Assembly (NCBI RefSeq): GCF_051200825.1 | Contig: NZ_CP195158.1 | Span: forward strand, 2,170,001-2,234,000 | Origin: Formosa sp030427735 | GTDB taxonomy: Bacteria > Bacteroidota > Bacteroidia > Flavobacteriales > Flavobacteriaceae | Reading direction: 5' to 3' | DNA: 64,000 bases | Shown: in pieces, positions 9,147-18,112 of the stretch | How positions within the stretch are numbered: position 1 is the first letter of the stretch | Layout: each line of letters begins with the position of its first letter | Program-made: the position numbers and the translations under genes | The notes under the pieces: generated by a model | What the model saw: only the letters and a program-made list of their open reading frames with translations | Database searches by the model: none | What the model was told of the DNA's origin: nothing

Positions 9147-10130
9147 CTAATGTAATTGCACCTGCACTGGTTTGTTACGGTTACAAGTTATCGTACCATC
9201 CACCAACTCCAATTCGGCTACTTGAATAGAGCTTCTTCTAGTGGCGTACGTATCCACTCCTTTATTCTCTGGCGTTCTTCCAGGATGTGTAAAGTAGAAG
9301 ATAAAAGCACGGTCGTTATTTACAACTATTCCTGGATGCCCACCAATAACTTGATCGTCTTCGCCAGTTCCTGGTGCTTTCAAAATATTCTGTTCCTGAC
9401 GGTTCCAATGCACTAAATCATCCGATTTATAAACACCTAAACCCGACCAATTATCTACAATCATCCAATAACTATCTTGCCACTCAAAAACATCTGGCCC
9501 TTCCCCCCCTTTATCGCCTACAACTTTTTTACCACTATCTACCCAATTGTACAAATCTTTACTATCGGCATAATACATCGATTTTCCATCCTTTTCATTA
9601 TTGTAATACATACGCCAGTCTCCATTAGGTAAACGAAAAACACAAGCATCGATACACTTATCTGTAGCTAAAGTCAATTTTGACCGAAACTCCCAATCCA
9701 TTAAATTTTGGCTCGTAAAATGTGCTATATAACGCGGATGTTTCCAATCGGAAAACGTTCCCGGAACGATAGTTAAATACATATGATATACCCCTTCATA
9801 AGCTATAACTTCTGGTGCCCAATGCGAATAATCATCCTCACCATAAGGGATATTACAAACCCCTTTGTAGGTCCAGGTATTTCCATTATCCGAAGATTCC
9901 GCAACACCTATTTTAGTACCGTGTACCCATGCTACACCAGACGCATTTTTCAAGTTTGCCCGTCTGTTGGTGTAAAACATAAACCACTTCTGTTCGGCAT
10001 CGTTCCAAATTACTGTTGGATCTGCTGCACCATCAAATATTGGATCCCGAAATAAAGGTTTAGATGCTGTTTGCGCATTCAAATGCATATAAAACATCGT
10101 AAAACACAATAGGAAAAAGATATTCTTCAT
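9147..10130 (-). CDS. GH43-like glycosidase
   Basis: A 327-residue secreted protein (signal peptide about 1-19, HLNA|Q). Classical five-bladed propeller spacing is visible: DGAADPTVIW (Asp37), HWAPEVIAYEGVYHMYLT, TSQNLMDWEF, CIDACVFRLPNGDWRMYY (Asp161) and GGEGPDVFEW (Glu210). These form a plausible Asp/Asp/Glu triad of clan GH-F enzymes. It is a third GH43-like enzyme in the locus and is distinct in sequence from the two plus-strand ones, so the set probably covers different side-chain linkages. It is separated from the upstream pectate lyase by 132 bp containing a terminator, so it may have its own promoter. Substrate not determinable. Confidence 0.77.
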   Translation of the reverse strand: MKNIFFLLCFTMFYMHLNAQTASKPLFRDPIFDGAADPTVIWNDAEQKWFMFYTNRRANLKNASGVAWVHGTKIGVAESSDNGNTWTYKGVCNIPYGEDDYSHWAPEVIAYEGVYHMYLTIVPGTFSDWKHPRYIAHFTSQNLMDWEFRSKLTLATDKCIDACVFRLPNGDWRMYYNNEKDGKSMYYADSKDLYNWVDSGKKVVGDKGGEGPDVFEWQDSYWMIVDNWSGLGVYKSDDLVHWNRQEQNILKAPGTGEDDQVIGGHPGIVVNNDRAFIFYFTHPGRTPENKGVDTYATRRSSIQVAELELVDGTITCNRNKPVQVQLH

Positions 10131-10200
10131 GGATTAGTTCTTATTATTTATAAAAATGAAAAATACAGAATAAGCTTTGCAAATAAAAACTATTAAAAAG

Positions 10201-10237
10201 AAAAAACCTTCATAAAGTCGTTAGACAATTATGAAGG
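10201..10237 (-). terminator. Rho-independent terminator of the pectate lyase gene
   Basis: Read on the minus strand, CCTTCATAA (10237-10229) and TTATGAAGG (10215-10207) form a perfect 9-bp stem around a 13-nt loop, followed directly by TTTTTT. It lies 26 bp beyond the lyase stop codon. This separates the lyase transcript from the GH43-like gene downstream. Confidence 0.75.
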
Positions 10238-10262
10238 CTCTCACTTTTAAAATTTCTAAATA

Positions 10263-13200
10263 TTAATTATTCAGCACTACTTTTTTGGTTATCGTTTTAC
10301 CCTTAACTTGAAGTGTTAATAAATAAAACCCTTTTGGATAGCGCGATAAGTCTAAAACCTTATTAATTTCATTACCATCTGAAGCAGGAATATAATCGTC
10401 TATTAATAATTTACCTAACATATCGTAAACTCTTACTGGTGTTCCCGATTCTAAGCCGGCAATTTTTAAATTTAATATGCCAGAGGTTGGATTAGGATAC
10501 ATATTAAATTCGAAGTTTGGTGTAACTATACCCTCTTCTATATCTCCTTCGTCGCCTTCATCTCCACCTCCTTTAAATGCTTCAACTGTAACTGTCACTT
10601 CGGCAATATCGTAACAGCCACTGGCATTATAAACTATTACAGAATATACTGTAGTATCCTCTGGTGTTACAACTATACTAGACGTATCATCTCCTGTATT
10701 CCACTCGTAGCTTGAGCCTCCTGAAGCGGTTAAGGTCACACTCTCGCCTTGGGTGATGGTTTGGTCGGCTCCGGCATTTGCGTTTGGTAATGCATTCACA
10801 GTTACTGTAACCTCTGCCGTGTCGCTCTCGCCCTCTTCTGATACCACAACGCTATAGGTTGTCGTCTCCGATGGGCTTACCGTGATGCTCCTGGTCGTCT
10901 CGCCTGTACTCCACTCGTAGCTAGATCCCCCAGAGGCTGTTAAGGTCACGCTCTCGCCAACACAGATCGTTTGGTCTTCACCAGCATCTGCTTCTACTTC
11001 TATCTTCGTTGCTTCTACAGTGACACGTACTTGGTCCGTATCCGAACAGCCCGCACTGTTGAAGACTTCTACTGTATAGTTCCTTGTCGCATTTGGACTC
11101 ACTGTGATGCTTCTGGTCGTTTCCCCTGTATTCCACTCGTAGCTCGAGCCGCCCGAAGCGGTTAAGGTCACGCTCTCACCTTGGGTGATGGTTTGGTCCG
11201 CACCAGCATTTGCGTTTGGTAATGCATTGACAGTTACTGTAACTTCTGCCGTGTCGCTCTCGCCCTCTTCTGATACCACAACGCTGTAGGTTGTCGTCTC
11301 CGATGGGCTTACCGTGATGCTTCTGGTCATCTCGCCTGTGCTCCATTCGTAGCTAGATCCCCCAGAGGCTGTTAAGGTCACGCTCTCGCCCGCACAGATC
11401 GTTTGGTCTTCACCTGCATCTGCTTCTACTTCTATCTTTGTTGCTTCTACAGTGACACGTACTTGGTCCGTATCCGAACAGCCCGCACTGTTGAAGACTT
11501 CTACCGTATAGTTTCTTGTCGCATTTGGACTCACTGTGATGCTTCTGGTCGTTTCCCCTGTATTCCACTCGTAGCTCGAGCCGCCCGAAGCGGTTAAGGT
11601 CACGCTCTCACCTTGGGTGATGGTTTGGTCCGCACCAGCATTTGCGTTTGGTAATGCATTGACAGTTACTGTAACTTCTGCCGTGTCCCTCTCGCCCTCT
11701 TCTGATACCACAACGCTGTAGGTTGTCGTCTCTGATGGACTCACTGTGATGCTTCTGGTCGTCTCGCCTGTGCTCCACTCGTAGCTAGATCCCCCAGAGG
11801 CTGTTAAGGTCACGCTCTCGCCAACACAGATCGTTTGGTCTTCACCAGCATCTGCTTCTACTTCTATCTTCGTTGCTTCTACAGTGACACGTACTTGGTC
11901 CGTATCCGAACAGCCCGCACTGTTGAAGACTTCTACTGTATAGTTCCTTGTCGCATTTGGACTCACTGTGATGCTTCTGGTCGTTTCACCTGTATTCCAC
12001 TCGTAGCTTGATCCACCTGAAGCAGTTAAGGTTACGCTCTCACCTTGGGTGATGGTTTGGTCGGCACCGGCATTTGCGTTTGGTAATGCATTGACAGTTA
12101 CTGTAACTTCTGCCGTGTCCCTCTCGCCCTCTTCTGATACCACAACGCTGTAGGTTGTCGTCTCTGATGGACTCACTGTGATGCTTCTGGTCGTCTCGCC
12201 TGTGCTCCACTCGTAGCTAGATCCCCCAGAGGCTGTTAAGGTCACGCTCTCGCCAACACAGATCGTTTGGTCTTCACCAGCATCTGCTTCTACTTCTATC
12301 TTCGTTGCTTCTACAGTGACACGTACTTGGTCCGTATCCGAACAGCCCGCACTGTTGAAGACTTCTACTGTATAGTTCCTTGTCGCATTTGGACTCACTG
12401 TGATGCTTCTGGTCGTTTCCCCTGTATTCCACTCGTAGCTTGATCCACCTGAAGCAGTTAAGGTTACGCTCTCACCTTGGGTGATGGTTTGGTCGGCACC
12501 GGCATTTGCGTTTGGTAATGCATTGACAGTTACAGTAACTTCTGCCGTGTCGCTCTCGCCCTCTTCTGATACCACAACGCTGTAGGTTGTCGTCTCCGAT
12601 GGGCTTACCGTGATGCTCCTGGTCGTCTCGCCTGTGCTCCACTCGTAGCTCGAGCCGCCTGAAGCGGTTAAGGTCACGCTCTCGCCAGAACAGATTGTTT
12701 GGTCTTCACCGGCATCTGCTTCTACTTCTATCTTTGTTGCTTCTACAGTGACGCGTACTTGGTCTTGAGATTCGCAGCCATTTTGAGAAACGGTTACTGT
12801 ATACACTGTAGTTTTATCTGGTGAGACGGTAATTTCACGCGTAGTTTCTCCTGTACTCCATCTAATAGATCCCGTTCCGGATACTGACAACGTTGTGCTT
12901 TCTCCTAATTCTATGGTAACATCACTGCCGGCGTTTATCGTTTGCCTGGGCGTTACGGTTACTTTAACTTCATCGGAACTTGAACATGTGCCATTTGAAG
13001 CTGTAACCGTATAAGTGGTAGTTTTATCTGGTTTTACCGTAATTGTTTTCGTTGTTTCTCCTGTACTCCATTTAAAATCTCCAGAACCAGAAGCTGTAAG
13101 TTCGACTGAACTGTCTTCACAAATCTCTACATCATCACCTGCATTAACAATAGGTGTTTCTACTACTGTTACTGTAACTTGATCTGTATTCGTTTTTCCA

Positions 13201-14822
13201 GAATCGCTTGTTCCTGTAACAGTATAAGTTGTTGTTTTGCTCGGTGAGACCGTAATACTTTGTGTTGTTTCTCCTGTATTCCACTCATAAGAGTCAGCAC
13301 CCGAAGCTTTTAAAGTTACTTGCTCTCCTTCGCAAATTGTTTGATCTTGACCTGCATTTACTTCTAAATCTTCTTCTGGAGTTGTAGTGTTACCTCCATC
13401 TACACCGTTTAAAAATTCTTCTAAATCAGTGTAACCGTCGCCATCATGATCTCCTTTACCATCACGACTCAAATCGCCAAAAGTATTTCTTTCCCACTCA
13501 TCAGCCATACCATCTTGATCTGTATCGTAATTTGAAGGACGGGTGTTGTTAGGTACTGTAGGGTAAGGTATTGTTGATCTATCGTCAAAAAAAGAACCTG
13601 AATATGTATCATTCTTCACCATTTGAAGGTCGCTTTCATCCTTACTGTCAAGATAAACAGTAAACGTTCCGTTTGCTTGCAAATATTTGTTAGCCCCAAC
13701 ATTGTTTATTATATTATTAAAAGCCTGATTTGCTGATTCAATATCATACGCTTTCCCCACTAATTTGAATTGAGATGATGTAAAATAAGATTTTGGAACT
13801 AACATGCCTTCACTTAAATGAGATCCAGCAAATACATGCCACATATCAGAATCATCTAATAAAGGTGTTTCTCTTTGGCCCGTTACAATATTTCCTGCAG
13901 TATAAATTAAAGGATTATCTGTCGCTCTTGTCTGTAGCTTTTGTAAGAAAGAAATCTTCCCTGAACCAAACCAAGCAGAGCTCCTTAACCCTCTTTTAGA
14001 TGGTTTATAATAGTTGTTGATAACATTATAAGTTCCTCCTCCTGTTATTCTGATTAATCTATTTTTCCAATTGTAAACTGCATTATTGATAATATCGTAA
14101 TGACCTTCTCCTTTAGGATTAGGAAACCTATGAGAAATACCACTATACAAGTTATTAATAAAAGTAAAATTACCTTTTACATCATCTACACCTAATATAC
14201 TACCTGTTTTACTATCCTGAAAAAAACAATTTTGCATCGTTATATCCCCCATGCTACCAGAACTGGATGCCAAACTTGCAGATTCATCACCACCATGACT
14301 AAAAGTACAGTGATCTATAATTATATTACTACCTCCACCTAACCAAAAAGCATCTTGAGCACTACCTTTATCTCCTCTAAACCTTATATATCTTATTATT
14401 ATGTTGCTTACATTAGTAAACATAAATTCGGACGTGCGAATAGTTATACCTCCTTCTGGAGCAGTTTGCCCAGCAATTGTAACATCATTATAAGCCGCTC
14501 CGCTTATTATAGTACTATATGCCCCTTGACTAGTGGCATCAATTTCTCCACTTACATCAAACACTATTGTTCTTGGTCCTTGTGTACGCAAAGCTTCTTT
14601 TAAACTTCCTGGTCCATCCCAATTTAAAGTAGTGACATGAATAACTTTTCCACCTCTTCCACCTGTTGTATATGCACCTGCACCTTTAGCATTAGGAAAA
14701 GCTAATGCCTCTTGTGCATAACCATTAAAACTAAATAGTAGAAAAAGAATAAGAAATAATTTAAAAAAGATATGTGAATTACAAATGTAATTTGTCGAAG
14801 TTTTTGGGGCTCTCATAAACAT
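10263..14822 (-). CDS. Secreted PL1-like pectate lyase with 13 Ig/PKD-like repeats and T9SS sorting domain
   Basis: The 1519-residue multidomain protein has a signal peptide ending near residue 37. Residues about 41-420 form a right-handed beta-helix of the pectate lyase 1 type: AFPNAKGAGAYTTGGRGG, GSLKEALRTQGPRTIVFDVSG, IIIRYIRFRGDKGSAQDAF, IIDHCTFSHGGDES and NNLYSGISHRFPN. A calcium-binding TSP3-like segment (DTDQDGMADEW, DHDGDGYTDLEEF) lies at 432-470. Thirteen Ig/PKD-like repeats of about 71 residues follow (487 to about 1412), each with a WSTGETT or WNTGETT core. An acidic linker leads to the T9SS type A domain (1436-1519; MYPNPTSG, YPKGFYLLTLQ, KKVVLNN). The enzyme should cleave homogalacturonan by beta-elimination while displayed or released at the cell surface. 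The first three repeats are divergent; the last ten are nearly identical pairs. Confidence 0.92.
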   Translation of the reverse strand: MFMRAPKTSTNYICNSHIFFKLFLILFLLFSFNGYAQEALAFPNAKGAGAYTTGGRGGKVIHVTTLNWDGPGSLKEALRTQGPRTIVFDVSGEIDATSQGAYSTIISGAAYNDVTIAGQTAPEGGITIRTSEFMFTNVSNIIIRYIRFRGDKGSAQDAFWLGGGSNIIIDHCTFSHGGDESASLASSSGSMGDITMQNCFFQDSKTGSILGVDDVKGNFTFINNLYSGISHRFPNPKGEGHYDIINNAVYNWKNRLIRITGGGTYNVINNYYKPSKRGLRSSAWFGSGKISFLQKLQTRATDNPLIYTAGNIVTGQRETPLLDDSDMWHVFAGSHLSEGMLVPKSYFTSSQFKLVGKAYDIESANQAFNNIINNVGANKYLQANGTFTVYLDSKDESDLQMVKNDTYSGSFFDDRSTIPYPTVPNNTRPSNYDTDQDGMADEWERNTFGDLSRDGKGDHDGDGYTDLEEFLNGVDGGNTTTPEEDLEVNAGQDQTICEGEQVTLKASGADSYEWNTGETTQSITVSPSKTTTYTVTGTSDSGKTNTDQVTVTVVETPIVNAGDDVEICEDSSVELTASGSGDFKWSTGETTKTITVKPDKTTTYTVTASNGTCSSSDEVKVTVTPRQTINAGSDVTIELGESTTLSVSGTGSIRWSTGETTREITVSPDKTTVYTVTVSQNGCESQDQVRVTVEATKIEVEADAGEDQTICSGESVTLTASGGSSYEWSTGETTRSITVSPSETTTYSVVVSEEGESDTAEVTVTVNALPNANAGADQTITQGESVTLTASGGSSYEWNTGETTRSITVSPNATRNYTVEVFNSAGCSDTDQVRVTVEATKIEVEADAGEDQTICVGESVTLTASGGSSYEWSTGETTRSITVSPSETTTYSVVVSEEGERDTAEVTVTVNALPNANAGADQTITQGESVTLTASGGSSYEWNTGETTRSITVSPNATRNYTVEVFNSAGCSDTDQVRVTVEATKIEVEADAGEDQTICVGESVTLTASGGSSYEWSTGETTRSITVSPSETTTYSVVVSEEGERDTAEVTVTVNALPNANAGADQTITQGESVTLTASGGSSYEWNTGETTRSITVSPNATRNYTVEVFNSAGCSDTDQVRVTVEATKIEVEADAGEDQTICAGESVTLTASGGSSYEWSTGEMTRSITVSPSETTTYSVVVSEEGESDTAEVTVTVNALPNANAGADQTITQGESVTLTASGGSSYEWNTGETTRSITVSPNATRNYTVEVFNSAGCSDTDQVRVTVEATKIEVEADAGEDQTICVGESVTLTASGGSSYEWSTGETTRSITVSPSETTTYSVVVSEEGESDTAEVTVTVNALPNANAGADQTITQGESVTLTASGGSSYEWNTGDDTSSIVVTPEDTTVYSVIVYNASGCYDIAEVTVTVEAFKGGGDEGDEGDIEEGIVTPNFEFNMYPNPTSGILNLKIAGLESGTPVRVYDMLGKLLIDDYIPASDGNEINKVLDLSRYPKGFYLLTLQVKGKTITKKVVLNN
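10587..12719 (-). repeat. 432-bp in-frame tandem repeat array (about five units) inside the pectate lyase gene
   Basis: The DNA encoding residues from about 702 repeats with a 432-bp period (144 codons, two Ig-like domains). The same junction around the Thr-Ile-Cys codons recurs at 10961, 11393, 11825, 12257 and about 12689. The units differ by few substitutions, such as ICVG, ICAG or ICSG and GESDT or GERDT. The last domain of the array is more diverged (WNTGDDTSSIVVTPED). The near identity at DNA level points to recent duplication or gene conversion. Confidence 0.93.
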
Positions 14823-15151
14823 TTTAATTTGGGGGCAATCTAAAAATAATTTTCAAAATAAACGTTAAAACGTAAATTAATTCGATAAAAAGACTGATTC
14901 AGAGGGAATTAACTTACATTTAAATTTTAATCGTTTGTATTATATACGTCGCTTTTTTTTTTTTGGACGATAACTTTAAAAGTTTAACGTTTCAAAGAAA
15001 ACAACTACATTTAAATTGTAAATGAAGTACTACTATTAATATAGATTAGAGTAAAGAAATAATTAATAACCAGATAATTTAATGCCAAATCAATTTAAGT
15101 TTTACTATATTAGATTTAGATATTCTAATTTTTATTATCACTAAAGCTTAA
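14823..15151. other. 329-bp AT-rich divergent intergenic region
   Basis: This region separates the minus-strand pectate lyase from the plus-strand glycan cluster and should hold both promoters, but no convincing TAnnTTTG box was found. It contains a run of twelve T (14953-14964) and a 13-bp palindrome AACTTTaAAAGTT (14972-14984). No ORF of note is present. Confidence 0.5.
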
Positions 15152-16747
15152 ATGAAAAAAAAAATAAGAATTGCTATTGTTTATAATGACAAAAATAATT
15201 TATGGCAAAAAAAAATAATATCTGAAATAAAAAATCTGAATTGTTGCCAACTAACACATGTTATAAAAGCACCTAAAAAAAAAGAAACAGATTCTTTAAT
15301 TTTCAATTTTTTTGTAAAATTAGACAAATACATTTTTACCAGACTTCAAAGAAATGCAAGATCATTAAAAGTTACCACATCTGAATTATTTAAAGACATA
15401 CCTGAGCTATGTATAAATAACTTCTCGACAAATACGTTTAAGGGTTATGAGTTGGATTTGGTACTAAATCTAACAGATGATAAGCTTCCAAAACATTTTC
15501 TTAATATTTCTGTTTACGGAATTTGGTTTTTCTCGCATTGTGATTTAGATAAAATAAATAAAAGACCATACATTATATGGGAAATGCTATCTAAGCAACC
15601 AGAAATTGTTAGCACATTACGAATGTTAAAAAAAAATGAAGTTTATGTTAACACTATAGACCAAACTTCTATTTGCTTAGATAAAATAAGCTATTCAAGA
15701 AACTTAATTAATATTAAAAATCAAACCATACCATTAATAATAGATAATCTAAAACTCTTATCCTCTAATGAGCTTTTATTTCAGGAAAAAATAAGAACCA
15801 AATCTAAAATCTTTCCTTTAAAAAGTGCTACTTTACCTTATAACCCACCAAGTAATTTAAACATATTATACTATGTTATAAAACTTTATACCAAAAAACT
15901 ATTTCAAACTTTAAATGATTTCTTCTATTTCTATCAGTGGACAATTATATTCAATAGCGATGAATCAGAAATTTACAATTACAAGAAATACAAACAAATA
16001 AAAACGTCTAAAGATAAATTTTGGGCAGACCCCTTTCTTATAAAACATAATAATAGGTACTATATTTTTTTTGAAGAATTAATTTATAAAAGAAAATTAG
16101 GTCATATTTCAGTAATGGAAATTGATAAACATGGAAAACACACACAACCTATAAAAATTTTAGAAAAAGACTACCATTTATCGTATCCTTTTGTCTTTCT
16201 AGACAATGGAACTTATTTTATGATTCCTGAGTCCAGTGGAAATAAAGATATTCAATTATATGAATGTATTAAATTTCCATACGAATGGAAATTTAAAAAA
16301 ACCTTAATGACAGGCGTTAGTGCTGTAGATACAACCATATACAAAGATGGAGACACTTATTGGATGTTTACCAATATGAAAAAACATGAGGAAAATTCGA
16401 AAAACATACAATTACATTTATTCTCATCAACAAGTTTATTTTCAAATCAATGGACTCCTCATCCATTAAATCCAATTATAAATGATGTAAAAAATTCTAG
16501 ACCAGCAGGAAAAATTTTTAAAGACAATGATTTAATTATTAGACCATCTCAAAATTGTTCTAATCATTACGGTTATGGATTAAATTTATCTCAAATTAAC
16601 GAACTAAATGAATCAGCTTATGCTGAGACTGTTATTAAATCTATAACTCCTAACTGGGATCCTAATATAATTTCAACACATACGACTAATAAAGTAGATC
16701 ATTTAGATGTAAGTGATATTAAAATTAAAAGGAGCAAATTTTTTTAA
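15152..16747 (+). CDS. Formyltransferase-like / GINT1-like propeller fusion, glycan biosynthesis
   Basis: A 531-residue cytoplasmic protein without signal peptide. The N-terminal half (about 1-190) reads like a degenerate formyltransferase fold: DLVLNLTDDKLPKHFL, YGIWFFSHCD, then IIWEMLSKQPEIVSTLRML. It resembles formyltransferases of surface-glycan clusters, with SHCD near the place of the usual HxxD. The C-terminal part (about 265-525) is a propeller of the type found in glucosamine inositolphosphorylceramide transferases: DKFWADPFLIKHNNRYYIFFEE, YPFVFLDNGTYFMIPES, GVSAVDTTIYKDGDTYWMF and SRPAGKIF. It is the first gene of the cluster, 21 bp before the flippase gene. N-formylation of an amino sugar or a glycosyl transfer are both possible; activity is not established. 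Confidence 0.6.
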   Translation: MKKKIRIAIVYNDKNNLWQKKIISEIKNLNCCQLTHVIKAPKKKETDSLIFNFFVKLDKYIFTRLQRNARSLKVTTSELFKDIPELCINNFSTNTFKGYELDLVLNLTDDKLPKHFLNISVYGIWFFSHCDLDKINKRPYIIWEMLSKQPEIVSTLRMLKKNEVYVNTIDQTSICLDKISYSRNLINIKNQTIPLIIDNLKLLSSNELLFQEKIRTKSKIFPLKSATLPYNPPSNLNILYYVIKLYTKKLFQTLNDFFYFYQWTIIFNSDESEIYNYKKYKQIKTSKDKFWADPFLIKHNNRYYIFFEELIYKRKLGHISVMEIDKHGKHTQPIKILEKDYHLSYPFVFLDNGTYFMIPESSGNKDIQLYECIKFPYEWKFKKTLMTGVSAVDTTIYKDGDTYWMFTNMKKHEENSKNIQLHLFSSTSLFSNQWTPHPLNPIINDVKNSRPAGKIFKDNDLIIRPSQNCSNHYGYGLNLSQINELNESAYAETVIKSITPNWDPNIISTHTTNKVDHLDVSDIKIKRSKFF

Positions 16748-16768
16748 ACTAAGTATTTCGAAAGCAAG

Positions 16769-18112
16769 ATGCACTCTCTTAAAGTAAAAAACATTTTTAG
16801 TTTATTAAAAGGCCTATATAATAATTCTGTGATAAAAAACATGATTATTGTTGGTCTCTTAACTTTACTTATAAAGTTTATTGCTTTTTACAAAGAAACA
16901 TTAATTGCTAGTAATTTTGGTTTATCAGAAATATTAGACACATTCCTTATCGCAATATTAGTACCTTCTTTTATACAGAGTGTTTTTATTAATTCACTAA
17001 AAAATATTTTTATCCCAAACTATATTTTAGAATTAAAAAAAAATGGAAATATACAAAGCTTACAAACCGTAATATTAATTATAACTTTAAGTATTTCAAT
17101 ATTCTCTGTTTTAATCGCTTATTTAACTACCGACCTTCTTTTAGAGTATATTTACCCAGGACATTCAAGTAGTTATTACCAGCTTATAAAATCCCAGTTA
17201 TACATACTGTTACCATGTTTATTTTTGTGGGGATTTTCATCAATCATAAAAGGTTTTCTTGAAATATCAAATAAGTTTCTTATATCAACTGTTTCTGATA
17301 TTTTCCCACTATTAACCATAATTTTTTTTATTTTTTACTTTAAAAATGAATTAGGCCATTTAGTTTTAACTTTAGGAACGTTAACAGGCGGAGTAATAAG
17401 CTTATTATTTTTAATTTTTTTTGCACTAAAGTATAAAAAGCTAAACCTAGGCCGCCCTACAATAAATGAAAACACAAGACTAATGATACGACAATTACCC
17501 CCTAAAGTATCTTCGAGTTTTCTTACCGCAATGAACAATTATATTGATCAATTTTTTGCAGCACAATTAATGGTCGGATCAATCGCTGCATTAAATTATG
17601 GTGCAAAAATTCCCTCTTTTGGCATCACTATAATTATAACAGCTCTTGGAAATGTTTTACTACCTCACTTTTCGACTTTAGTTAATAATGATTTAAAGGG
17701 TGCTTACAAACAATTATTTAAAACCTTAAAAATTGTTGTCGGTTTAGGCTCTGTAATCGCTCTAATAATTATATTAACATCTGATTGGATTATTGAATTT
17801 CTATTTGAAAAAAATGAATTTAACCACGAAGACACCTTAAAAGTGTCCCTAATTCAAAAGATTTTAATATTACATCTCCCGTTTTATATTTCAACTTTAG
17901 TTATAGTTAAATTTCTTACTAGTATTAATAAAAACAAATTCATGGCATGGGTTTCACTTTTAAACCTAATTGTTAACTGTATACTAAATTACGTTTTAGT
18001 TAAATATTTTGATGTTTTTGGATTAGCTATAAGCACTACCAGTGTTTTAATAATTAGCAGCTTCTTTTATTTTGGGTTTACCTACAAACAATATCTTAAA
18101 ATTAATAAATGA
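16769..18112 (+). CDS. MurJ/Wzx-type lipid-linked oligosaccharide flippase
   Basis: A 447-residue integral membrane protein with about 12 hydrophobic segments and MviN/MurJ features: NYIDQFFAAQLMVGSIAALNYGAKIPSF (about 252-279) and TALGNVLLPHFSTLV. In a polysaccharide cluster the expected role is flipping undecaprenyl-linked repeat units across the inner membrane, as Wzx does, rather than lipid II. It is slightly shorter than housekeeping MurJ (about 510 residues). Its stop codon overlaps the start of the next glycosyltransferase (ATGA), showing translational coupling. The sequence is very AT-rich. Confidence 0.8.
   Translation: MHSLKVKNIFSLLKGLYNNSVIKNMIIVGLLTLLIKFIAFYKETLIASNFGLSEILDTFLIAILVPSFIQSVFINSLKNIFIPNYILELKKNGNIQSLQTVILIITLSISIFSVLIAYLTTDLLLEYIYPGHSSSYYQLIKSQLYILLPCLFLWGFSSIIKGFLEISNKFLISTVSDIFPLLTIIFFIFYFKNELGHLVLTLGTLTGGVISLLFLIFFALKYKKLNLGRPTINENTRLMIRQLPPKVSSSFLTAMNNYIDQFFAAQLMVGSIAALNYGAKIPSFGITIIITALGNVLLPHFSTLVNNDLKGAYKQLFKTLKIVVGLGSVIALIIILTSDWIIEFLFEKNEFNHEDTLKVSLIQKILILHLPFYISTLVIVKFLTSINKNKFMAWVSLLNLIVNCILNYVLVKYFDVFGLAISTTSVLIISSFFYFGFTYKQYLKINK

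Noticed and set aside
10971..11597. Two nearly identical plus-strand ORFs of 64 codons opposite the pectate lyase gene
   Set aside because: They are antisense shadows of the 432-bp coding repeat, which explains why the same peptide appears twice; no domain or start signal supports them.
10587..12719. Regularly spaced repeats considered as a CRISPR or satellite array
   Set aside because: The period is 432 bp, fully in frame, and the repeat encodes Ig-like domains with no unique spacers.
14953..14964. T12 run in the divergent gap as a terminator tail or phase-variable promoter spacer
   Set aside because: No stem precedes it and no -7/-33 boxes flank it; left as a descriptive note only.
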